Assembly (NCBI GenBank): GCA_020634565.1
Contig: JACKBN010000005.1
Coordinates: 62,001 to 126,000, forward strand
Direction of reading: 5' to 3'
DNA from: Ardenticatenaceae bacterium
GTDB lineage: Bacteria; Chloroflexota; Anaerolineae; Promineifilales; Promineifilaceae
DNA: 64,000 nucleotides
Under the pieces are notes generated by a model. The model saw nothing but the letters and a program-made list of their open reading frames with translations. It searched no databases and was not told the origin of the DNA. Shown here one piece after another: positions 7,657 through 14,184 of the stretch. Within the stretch, counting starts at the first letter, position 1; every line of letters begins with the position of its first letter. The translations under genes and the position numbers were made by a program.

Positions 7657-8922
7657 ATGCAAGCGATTCACCAGACGATTGAGCAGACGTTTCGGGAGGA
7701 GTCAGGCCGGGTTTTAGCGGCACTGATCAGCTACCTGAACGATTTTGACCTGGCCGAAGACGCCTTCCAGGATGCGCTCATCGTGGCGTTGGAGAAATGG
7801 CCCCAAGACGGCCGTCCCGCCAACCCCGGCGCCTGGATCACCACCATCGCCCGCAACAAAGCGATTGACCGCATCCGCCGCCGCAAGAATTTTGACAGTA
7901 AGCAAGCCCATTTGGTGGAACTGACGCAAAAACCACCAGAACCCGACGAGTACGAAATGGACAGCATTCCCGACGAACGGCTCAAGCTGATTTTTACCTG
8001 CTGCCACCCGGCGCTGGCGCTGGAGGCACAGGTGGCGCTGACCCTGCGCACGCTGGGTGGCCTGGAAACGGCCGAAATCGCCAACGCCTTTCTCGTACCT
8101 GTCCCCACGATGGCCCAGCGACTGGTCCGGGCCAAACGCAAAATTCAGCAGGCAGGCATTCCCTACCGCGTGCCGCCCACCGACCTACTGCCGGAGCGGC
8201 TCCACGCCGTGCTGACTACGCTCTACCTCATCTTCAACGAGGGGTACAATGCCAGCAGCGGCGACGCGCTCATTCGACAGGAACTGTCTGCCGAGGCGAT
8301 CCGATTGGCGCAAATTCTCAATCAGCTGCTGGCGGATGATCCCAATCTGGACGAAAATGCGGAAGCGCTGGGCCTCCTGGCGCTAATGCTGCTGCACGAT
8401 GCCCGCCGCGCCGCCCGCATTGGCCATACTGGCGAACTGATTTTGCTAGAGGAGCAGGATCGCGGTTTGTGGGATAATGAGCAAATTGGGGTGGGAACGG
8501 CCGTTCTCGAACGCGCCCTGAGCATGAAACAACCCGGCCCGTACCAAATTCAAGCTGCCATCGCCGCCCTACACGACCAGGCCAACACGCCACCAGACAC
8601 CGACTGGCCGCAAATTGCAGCGCTTTACCAGGCATTGCAGCAATACACCGAATCGCCAGTTGTGCGCCTCAACTGGGCCGTTGCCGTGGCCATGGCCGAA
8701 GGGCCGATGCGTGGCCTGGCGCTGCTGGATGAACTGGCGGAAGCAGGCAGTCTAGACCATTACCACCTGTTCCACGCCGCCCGCGCCGATCTTCTGCGCC
8801 GTGCAGGTTTCCGCGACGACGCCCATGACGCCTACACCATCGCCCTGGATTTATGCCAAAATGCCGTCGAGAAGCGTTTTTTGCGCAGACGATTAGCAGA
8901 ATTAAACCGTGGGTCGGATTGA
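7657..8922 (+). CDS. ECF42-type RNA polymerase sigma factor with C-terminal helical extension
   Basis: 421 aa, about twice the length of a minimal ECF sigma factor. Residues about 8-80 are sigma region 2 (EDAFQDALIVALEKWP, then ARNKAIDRIRRRKNF). Residues about 105-165 are region 4 (ALTLRTLGGLETAEIANAF, PTMAQRLVRAKRKI). Residues 180-421 are the DUF6596/TPR-like extension with FNEGYNASSG and LNWAVAVAMAEGP. This architecture, with adjacent DGPF genes and no anti-sigma factor, defines group ECF42, where the C-terminal domain is reported to be needed for activity. No anti-sigma gene is seen here. A hairpin overlaps the stop codon. Confidence 0.92.
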   Translation: MQAIHQTIEQTFREESGRVLAALISYLNDFDLAEDAFQDALIVALEKWPQDGRPANPGAWITTIARNKAIDRIRRRKNFDSKQAHLVELTQKPPEPDEYEMDSIPDERLKLIFTCCHPALALEAQVALTLRTLGGLETAEIANAFLVPVPTMAQRLVRAKRKIQQAGIPYRVPPTDLLPERLHAVLTTLYLIFNEGYNASSGDALIRQELSAEAIRLAQILNQLLADDPNLDENAEALGLLALMLLHDARRAARIGHTGELILLEEQDRGLWDNEQIGVGTAVLERALSMKQPGPYQIQAAIAALHDQANTPPDTDWPQIAALYQALQQYTESPVVRLNWAVAVAMAEGPMRGLALLDELAEAGSLDHYHLFHAARADLLRRAGFRDDAHDAYTIALDLCQNAVEKRFLRRRLAELNRGSD

Positions 8923-8932
8923 CAATCCGACC
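8912..8932. repeat. Palindrome overlapping the ECF sigma stop codon
   Basis: GGTCGGATTG (8912-8921) and CAATCCGACC (8923-8932) pair perfectly around a single base. The TGA stop of the sigma gene lies inside it and the next start is 19 nt downstream. No T-run follows. It could limit read-through or stabilise the upstream mRNA. Confidence 0.85.
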
Positions 8933-8950
8933 GACCACAAAGGAGAAAAA

Positions 8951-9511
8951 ATGACCGACAAAGTTGAAGCAGCCGCCCAAAAGATGATCGAAAATTTAGA
9001 GAAGAATACCGGCAAATCGCTCGATGAATGGGTGGCTATTGCCCGTGCCAGTGGCCTGGAAAAGCATGGCGAGATCGTGAAATTTCTTAAAACGGAGCAT
9101 GGCTTCACCCACGGTTTTGCCAATTTGGTAGCAGCTTACACGCGGGAAACGGCCGCTACCCTGCAAAGCGACGACGATCTAGTGGCCAAGCAGTACGATG
9201 GCAAGGAATCCCTACGCCCCATTTACGACGCCCTCGTCGCCGCCATCAACCAGTTTGGCGATGACGTACAAATTGCACCCAAAAATAGCTACGTCAGCCT
9301 GCGCCGCAACAAGCAGTTTGGCCTGATCCAGCCCTCCACCAAAACGCGGGTGGATGTGGGCATTAATTTGGAGGGTGATGTAATCGGGGGCCGTCTGGAA
9401 AAATCTGGCAGCTTCAACAGCATGGTCAGCCACCGCGTCCGCATTACCAGTCTCGACGAGGTCAACGACGCCCTCATCGGCTGGCTGCGCCAAGCGTATG
9501 AACAAGCTTAG
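8951..9511 (+). CDS. DUF4287 + DUF5655 domain protein
   Basis: 186 aa. Residues 5-65 match DUF4287 (MIENLEKNTGKSLDEWV, then HGFTHGFANLVA). Residues about 80-185 match DUF5655 (YVSLRRNKQFGLIQPSTKTR, VDVGINL, MVSHRVRI). Domain functions are unknown; the second resembles small DNA- or ligand-binding modules. ATG 8951 follows AGGAG with 8-nt spacing; an upstream in-frame GTG at 8909 would lie inside the sigma gene. As the last gene of the DGPF/ECF42 run it may be part of the same regulon. Confidence 0.85.
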   Translation: MTDKVEAAAQKMIENLEKNTGKSLDEWVAIARASGLEKHGEIVKFLKTEHGFTHGFANLVAAYTRETAATLQSDDDLVAKQYDGKESLRPIYDALVAAINQFGDDVQIAPKNSYVSLRRNKQFGLIQPSTKTRVDVGINLEGDVIGGRLEKSGSFNSMVSHRVRITSLDEVNDALIGWLRQAYEQA

Positions 9512-9541
9512 TCCCCCAGCACTTGTCTTTCCGAACGACGA

Positions 9542-9616
9542 TTGTCTTTCCGAGTGAAACGAGGAATCTTTCAACTACGCAAGTAGAAAGATTCCTCACT
9601 TTGTTCGGAAGGACAA
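9542..9616. terminator. Nested double-stem hairpin between convergent genes
   Basis: An outer stem TTGTCTTTCCGA (9542-9553) pairs with TCGGAAGGACAA (9605-9616) with one G-T. An inner stem GAGGAATCTTTC (9561-9572) pairs with GAAAGATTCCTC (9586-9597) perfectly. It lies exactly between the convergent DUF4287 and amidohydrolase genes, so a bidirectional terminator is the simplest reading, though it has no clear T-run. Confidence 0.65.
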
Positions 9617-9619
9617 CTA

Positions 9620-11236
9620 TTACCTCTTCTGCCAGCCAGGGCCGCGCACGACGCGACCGGGTGTGGCGCCCGTATGATCCCCATCCTGAATGACCGGCAC
9701 CCCGTTCACCAACACATGCTGCACGCCCGTGGCATATTGATGCGACTGGGCAAACGTGGCGTGGTCCTGAATCGTTTCCGGGTTGAAGATGACCACATCG
9801 GCAAAGTAACCGGGCTGTAAACGGCCGCGTCGGTCCAGCTTTAGATTGGCGGCAGGCAAAGCCGTCATACGCCGCACCCCTTCGGCCAGCGAAATTACCT
9901 GCTCATCGCGGACGTATTTGGCAAAGACGCGGGCAAACGCGCCATAACTGCGGGGATGCGGGTGATAATTGAGGAACACCCCTTCCGTGGCCAGCGACGC
10001 CGAATCGGAGCAAAAACTGACCCAGGGCAACCCAACCTCGCGGCGCACGTTCTCCTCCGACATACTGAAGAAAACCGTGCCCACGCGACTGTCATCCTCA
10101 ACGATCAAATCGAGCGCGGTTTCCAACGGATCTTGGCCGCGCAATGCGCCCACTTCGGTGAGCGTTTTGCCACTGTATGGCTTGAGCGCATCATTTTTGA
10201 AGGCTGTTACCAAAATATTGTCGGTCGTTTCCAGCTCCATGAATGGATTTTCCCGGTCCGTGCCCGTGTAGCGCAAATCGGCCAGGATGCGTGCCCGCGT
10301 TTCTGGGTCTTTCAGGCGGGCGATCCACGCCTCGTGGCCACCGTCCAGCGCCCAACCGGGCATAATGGCATCCAGACCAGTCGAAGAAGCATGGTACGGA
10401 TACATGTCCGCGGTGATGGGCCAGCCAGCGGCCTGCTTTGCCTCCACGCGGCGAATCACCTCGTCCAGCTTGTGCCAGTTGCGCGGACCAGCCGCTTTGA
10501 GATGGTAAATCTCGCCACGAATCTTGGCCTGCTCCACGATAGTGAAAAATTCGTCCAGCGCTTCCAAAAAGCGCGCGCCTTCGCTGCGCAGGTGGGTAAT
10601 GTAGATACCATCGTACTCGGCGGCAGCCTGGGCCAGGGCGATCAGTTCGGCCGTATTGGCGTACATGTCTGGCGCGTAAATCAGTGCCGACGAGAGGCCC
10701 AGTGCGCCTTCGGCCATCGCCTGCCGCACCAGATTTTGCATTTGCCCCAGTTCATCGGCCGTGGGGCGGCGGTCATCAAAGCCGAGCACGTAGGCGCGAA
10801 TACCGCCCGCACCCACAAAGGAGCTGACGTTGGGTGACACGCCGCGCCGGGTAAGAAATTGGAGGTATTCGTCGAGGGTTTCCCATTCGATATCGTACTG
10901 GATGTCGCCCTGGCGCGCTTTCATATACGCTTTGAGCTGGTCGTTAACTGGCCCCATCGAGGAGCCTTCACCCAACACTTCTAGGGTGACGCCCTGGCGA
11001 ATGTCGCTTTGGGAACGGCCGTCCGCAATCAACGACTCATTGGCCCAACACATCATGTTGATAAAGCCGGGGCTTACTGCCTGACCGTCGGCCTTGATGG
11101 TGATACGGCCGCTTCCTTCCACATCCCCCACCGCCACAATCTTGTCATCCTGAATCGCCAGGTTGCCCAAATACGGCTCGCTGCCGCTGCCGTCTACAAT
11201 CAAACCATCCTGAATCAAAATATCGTATGTTTGCAT
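9620..11236 (-). CDS. N-acyl-D-amino-acid deacylase / D-aminoacylase family amidohydrolase
   Basis: 538 aa. The N-terminal YDILIQDGLIVDGSGSEPY and AVSPGFINMM belong to the composite beta-sandwich/TIM-barrel amidohydrolases. THLRSEG, the metal-bridging region EIYHLKAAG, DMYPYHASSTGLDA and FCSDSASLATEG fit the COG3653 D-aminoacylase branch, which removes acyl groups from D-amino acids. The C-terminal GYFADVVIFNPETIQDHATF is also typical. ATG 11236 has GGAGGAATC directly upstream, so the longer frame to 11329 is rejected. Substrate specificity is a family-level inference. Confidence 0.87.
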   Translation of the reverse strand: MQTYDILIQDGLIVDGSGSEPYLGNLAIQDDKIVAVGDVEGSGRITIKADGQAVSPGFINMMCWANESLIADGRSQSDIRQGVTLEVLGEGSSMGPVNDQLKAYMKARQGDIQYDIEWETLDEYLQFLTRRGVSPNVSSFVGAGGIRAYVLGFDDRRPTADELGQMQNLVRQAMAEGALGLSSALIYAPDMYANTAELIALAQAAAEYDGIYITHLRSEGARFLEALDEFFTIVEQAKIRGEIYHLKAAGPRNWHKLDEVIRRVEAKQAAGWPITADMYPYHASSTGLDAIMPGWALDGGHEAWIARLKDPETRARILADLRYTGTDRENPFMELETTDNILVTAFKNDALKPYSGKTLTEVGALRGQDPLETALDLIVEDDSRVGTVFFSMSEENVRREVGLPWVSFCSDSASLATEGVFLNYHPHPRSYGAFARVFAKYVRDEQVISLAEGVRRMTALPAANLKLDRRGRLQPGYFADVVIFNPETIQDHATFAQSHQYATGVQHVLVNGVPVIQDGDHTGATPGRVVRGPGWQKR

Positions 11237-11282
11237 GATTCCTCCATGTTGAATGAGGGCGCAGTTTATCACGCAAGCGGGG

Positions 11283-11340
11283 AAAAGTGATAAGTGAAAA
11301 GTAAAAAGTGGGCACATTCCACTTATCACTTTTTACTTTT
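11283..11340. repeat. Spacer inverted repeats with two crossing registers
   Basis: AAAAGTGATAAGTG (11283-11296) pairs with CACTTATCACTTTT (11320-11333), while AAAAGTAAAAAGTG (11297-11310) pairs with CACTTTTTACTTTT (11327-11340). The right arms overlap, so the two stems exclude each other. It lies between the divergent amidohydrolase and rlmN and overlaps the proposed rlmN -35 region. Confidence 0.85.
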
Positions 11341-11359
11341 TACTCCCCTCCGCTACAAT
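11331..11359 (+). promoter_or_regulatory. Candidate rlmN promoter implying a leaderless mRNA
   Basis: TACAAT at 11354-11359 is a good -10; the -35 position 17 bp upstream (TTTTAC) is weak. Transcription would start about 7 nt later, at or next to the A of the rlmN ATG at 11366, and no Shine-Dalgarno is present. Leaderless translation is inferred. Confidence 0.45.
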
Positions 11360-11365
11360 CCCCCC

Positions 11366-12424
11366 ATGCAACCAATTTCGCTGACCGACACCCAACCGAT
11401 CAATTTGCATGATTTGACGCTGCCGGAATTAACGGCCGTTTGCCAAACCTGGGGCTATTCCGCATACCATGCCGAGCAAATCTGGTTGGGTCTTTACCAA
11501 AACGACGCCACCGAGCTTAGCCAGCTAAGCCACCTGCGCGGTGATCTCCAGCAAAAACTGGCCGAGGAAGCCACGCTGACCACGCTACGCCAGCAAGTGG
11601 CCATCGACAGCAGTGACGGCCTGACGCGCAAATTTCTCCTCGCCTTGCCAGACGGGCAAACAATCGAGACAGTGCTGATGCAGTTTAAGGGGCGCTGGAC
11701 AGCTTGCGTGAGCACCCAAGTAGGCTGCGCCATGGGCTGCGTCTTTTGCGCTACGGGGCAGATGGGCTTCACGCGCCACCTCACCCCCGGCGAAATTGTG
11801 GGGCAAATTTTGTTTGTGAATCGCAAGCTGGCCGAAACAGGGGAAGCGCTGCGCAACATCGTCTTCATGGGTATGGGCGAGCCGCTGCATAATTACGACC
11901 ACACAATGGCAGCCATCGACATTTTGCTGCACCCAAAAGGGCTGTCGATTGCGCCCAAGCACATTACGGTGAGCACGGTTGGCGTGGTACCTGGCATTTT
12001 GAAGTTGGCGGAGGAGAAACGGCCGTTTCGCTTAGCCGTCAGTTTACATGGTGCCACCGATGAAGACCGGCAAAAATTAGTGCCTCCCGCTCGACGCTGG
12101 CCGCTGGCGGTGCTCATCGACGCCTGCCGCACCTACACCCAGGCGCTCAACCGTCATATCTTCTTTGAGTGGACGCTCATCGAGGATGAAAACGACACGC
12201 CAGAACAGGCCCATGCCCTCGGCCAACTGCTGCAAGATGTGCCCAGCCACATCAATTTGATTCCGCTCAATCCAACTGTGGGCTATAACGGCCGTCCCAC
12301 CCAGCGCCCCCAAGTCAAGCAATTTCAAGCGATCCTCGCCGATTACGGCATCCCCAGCACCGTCCGCCAGCGACGCGGCATTGATATTGCGGCAGGCTGC
12401 GGGCAGCTAAAAGCAGCTCAGTAA
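11366..12424 (+). CDS. rlmN: Dual-specificity 23S rRNA A2503 / tRNA A37 C2-methyltransferase
   Basis: 352 aa, normal for RlmN. The radical-SAM cluster motif is CAMGCVFCATGQMGF (CxxxCxxC). FMGMGEPLHNYD, KHITVSTVGVVPGI, LAVSLHGATDEDRQKL and the C-terminal RQRRGIDIAAGCGQL, with the conserved methyl-carrying cysteine, are all present. The enzyme methylates C2 of A2503 in 23S rRNA and of A37 in some tRNAs. ATG 11366 fits the family N-terminus (LHDLTLPELTA); the longer in-frame start at 11294 lies inside a hairpin. It is a single gene, divergent from the amidohydrolase and convergent with 12483. Confidence 0.96.
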   Translation: MQPISLTDTQPINLHDLTLPELTAVCQTWGYSAYHAEQIWLGLYQNDATELSQLSHLRGDLQQKLAEEATLTTLRQQVAIDSSDGLTRKFLLALPDGQTIETVLMQFKGRWTACVSTQVGCAMGCVFCATGQMGFTRHLTPGEIVGQILFVNRKLAETGEALRNIVFMGMGEPLHNYDHTMAAIDILLHPKGLSIAPKHITVSTVGVVPGILKLAEEKRPFRLAVSLHGATDEDRQKLVPPARRWPLAVLIDACRTYTQALNRHIFFEWTLIEDENDTPEQAHALGQLLQDVPSHINLIPLNPTVGYNGRPTQRPQVKQFQAILADYGIPSTVRQRRGIDIAAGCGQLKAAQ

Positions 12425-12433
12425 AAACAGAAA

Positions 12434-12464
12434 GTGGCAAATTTGTTCAGGAAAAATTTGCCAC
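12434..12464. terminator. Hairpin between convergent genes rlmN and 12483
   Basis: GTGGCAAATTT (12434-12444) and AAATTTGCCAC (12454-12464) form a perfect 11-bp stem over 9 nt, directly after the rlmN stop. It lacks a long T-run. Confidence 0.6.
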
Positions 12465-12482
12465 CAACAGATTGTTTGTATT

Positions 12483-12869
12483 TTAGGTTGAGGCAACAAC
12501 CATTTCTGATTCCTGGCGCTCCCTATGCAAAGATAGGGCCGTCCACAACGCAGCCGCCAAGTCAACCGTTCCCAATAAAATCAGCATTGGATTGGCAAGC
12601 CTTACCAGCACAAACCCGGTGAAAAAGATGAAAACCATCATTCGCGTAAAAACGGTCCACTGAAAAAACGGCCGAAAATCAGCCCGCGCTGCCTGAACGT
12701 AATAAGCGGCCAGTACCAGAGCTAAGACGCCCACCACGCGAACCCACACTTCTGTGGCATCGGGAAACCCTAACAGGCCCAGCACAAGATTAGGCATGGC
12801 AATTAGCCCCACGCCCATACCCACAAGATAAACACCAAAAAACAGGACCGATTTTGCTGACTTGCTCAT
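12483..12869 (-). CDS. Small integral membrane protein, four predicted helices
   Basis: 128 aa with four hydrophobic segments: SVLFFGVYLVGMGVGLIAM, VVGVLALVLAAYYVQ, TRMMVFIFFTGFVLV and LILLGTVDLAAALWTAL. ATG 12869 has GGAGG 8 nt upstream and is preferred over the upstream TTG. It resembles small DoxX-like or DUF-type membrane proteins, but I cannot assign it. It is divergent from the HTH/hydrolase fusion with a 128-nt shared spacer, so the two may share control. Confidence 0.75.
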   Translation of the reverse strand: MSKSAKSVLFFGVYLVGMGVGLIAMPNLVLGLLGFPDATEVWVRVVGVLALVLAAYYVQAARADFRPFFQWTVFTRMMVFIFFTGFVLVRLANPMLILLGTVDLAAALWTALSLHRERQESEMVVAST

Positions 12870-12922
12870 GTAAAGCACCTCCAAAATGATTTTCGATTCA
12901 TTCTAAAAACAACAGGGAAGCG

Positions 12923-12951
12923 TGTCACCACTCGATTGAGTGGTATATAAT
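12923..12951 (+). promoter_or_regulatory. Candidate promoter with operator-like dyad for the HTH-hydrolase gene
   Basis: TATAAT at 12946-12951 is a perfect -10; the -35 position 17 bp upstream (TGTCAC) is poor. The inverted repeat CCACTC-GATT-GAGTGG (12928-12943) fills the -35/-10 spacer. A weak -35 with a dyad is typical of regulator-dependent or repressed promoters. LuxR-type HTH proteins bind short dyads, so autoregulation is possible. Confidence 0.55.
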
Positions 12952-12997
12952 GCCTGGCATCCTACTTGTTGGTGAGTCATCTTTCACCGGACGCAAA

Positions 12998-14086
12998 ATG
13001 AACGATTCCATTAGCTGGAAAGCACGCGAAATTGAAATTTTGACCCTCATTGCCCAGGGGCACACGAATAGTCAGATTGGCGCGCAGCTTCATCTGAGCT
13101 ATGACACGATTCGCTGGTATAACAAAACAATCTTCGAAAAACTAGCTGTTACCAATCGCCAACAAGCCGTTCACCGCGCCACAGAGCTTGGACTGCTAGA
13201 AACCCCGAGTCCCACACAATCTCAACCTGCACCTGAAATAATCAAATCGCCTATTCAATATGTGGCCAATGGCAATGTGCACATCGCCTACCAAATCGTA
13301 GGTGATGGCCCCATAGATTTGCTGTTTATTCATGGGTTTCTCTCTCATCTTGAATTAGCCTGGGAGAATGAGGAATTTTCCAACTTTTTTGCAGAAATGA
13401 GTCGTTTTGCCCGTGTTATCTTGTTTGACAAGCGGGGCGTTGGCCTGTCGGATCGTATCCAAGGGGCGCCCTCACTCACAGATACAGTAGATGATGCTCT
13501 TTGTGTCCTCGATGCCGCACAATCTAAAAGCGCTTTTGTGATGGGAACCTCTGAAGGGGCCGCAACGGCCGTTTTGCTTTCATCGGCTCATCCAGAACGG
13601 GTATTAGGGCTCATTTTGTTTGCGGCCGTTGCCAAAGTTGTCCGCACGGGCCTGGAGCCAGCCTGGGCCAATGAAGCCAAAAAGTTTCAGACATTAATTA
13701 ACCAAATGCAACAAGGCTGGGGAGGTGCCTGGGCTATAGAACATTTTGCTCCTTCAAAGGCACAGGATGATTTATTTTGCAGCTGGTGGGCCATGATTTT
13801 ACGAGCCGCGTCCAGTCCGTCATCTATAAAAGCAGTGCTAGAGCAATTGGGGAACGTAGACATTCGCTCGCTACTGCCGCAAGTCTCGGTCAGGGCTTTG
13901 GTTATTCACAAACAGGCAGATCGCATTACACCTTTGGAAGCGGGGCGCTATTTTGCGACTCATATGCCCAACGCTACCTGGGTCGAATTACCGGGAGCCG
14001 ACCACATTTATTTTGTCGAGAGTACGGCCGTTCTTAAAGCAATCGCTGACTTTTGCCAGACTGAAAGTAAAAATGTCTTCAAGTAA
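12998..14086 (+). CDS. LuxR-type HTH fused to alpha/beta-hydrolase
   Basis: 362 aa. Residues 1-65 are a LuxR/GerE helix-turn-helix (AREIEILTLIAQGHTNSQIG, then LHLSYDTIRWYNKTIFEKL). From about residue 85 an alpha/beta-hydrolase follows, with LLFIHGFLSHLELAW for the oxyanion loop, nucleophile elbow GTSEGAA, acid Asp in KQADRITP and His in GADHIYF, so the triad is complete. An in-frame ATG at 12950 is rejected because it lies within the -10 box. No receiver domain is present; the hydrolase may bind or cleave the signal. The order HTH-then-enzyme is unusual for LuxR proteins, where the HTH is normally C-terminal. Confidence 0.85.
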   Translation: MNDSISWKAREIEILTLIAQGHTNSQIGAQLHLSYDTIRWYNKTIFEKLAVTNRQQAVHRATELGLLETPSPTQSQPAPEIIKSPIQYVANGNVHIAYQIVGDGPIDLLFIHGFLSHLELAWENEEFSNFFAEMSRFARVILFDKRGVGLSDRIQGAPSLTDTVDDALCVLDAAQSKSAFVMGTSEGAATAVLLSSAHPERVLGLILFAAVAKVVRTGLEPAWANEAKKFQTLINQMQQGWGGAWAIEHFAPSKAQDDLFCSWWAMILRAASSPSSIKAVLEQLGNVDIRSLLPQVSVRALVIHKQADRITPLEAGRYFATHMPNATWVELPGADHIYFVESTAVLKAIADFCQTESKNVFK

Positions 14087-14089
14087 AAA

Positions 14090-14144
14090 GTGGCAAGTGG
14101 CAGGTTACAAATGATTTACTCACCTGCAACGTGCTACTTGCCAC
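14090..14144. terminator. Hairpin between convergent genes
   Basis: GTGGCAAGT (14090-14098) and GCAGGT (14100-14105) pair with ACCTGC (14122-14127) and ACTTGCCAC (14136-14144), an interrupted stem of 15 bp. It separates the HTH-hydrolase gene from the 14185 gene on the opposite strand. Confidence 0.6.
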
Positions 14145-14184
14145 CTACAAAACTGATTACTGCTTACCGATTACCGAATACCGG

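Noticed and set aside
9956..10837. 293-codon plus-strand frame
   Set aside because: Antisense to the amidohydrolase, whose family motifs are unambiguous.
12950..12997. Upstream ATG for the HTH-hydrolase gene
   Set aside because: The ATG is the end of a perfect TATAAT, and no RBS precedes it.
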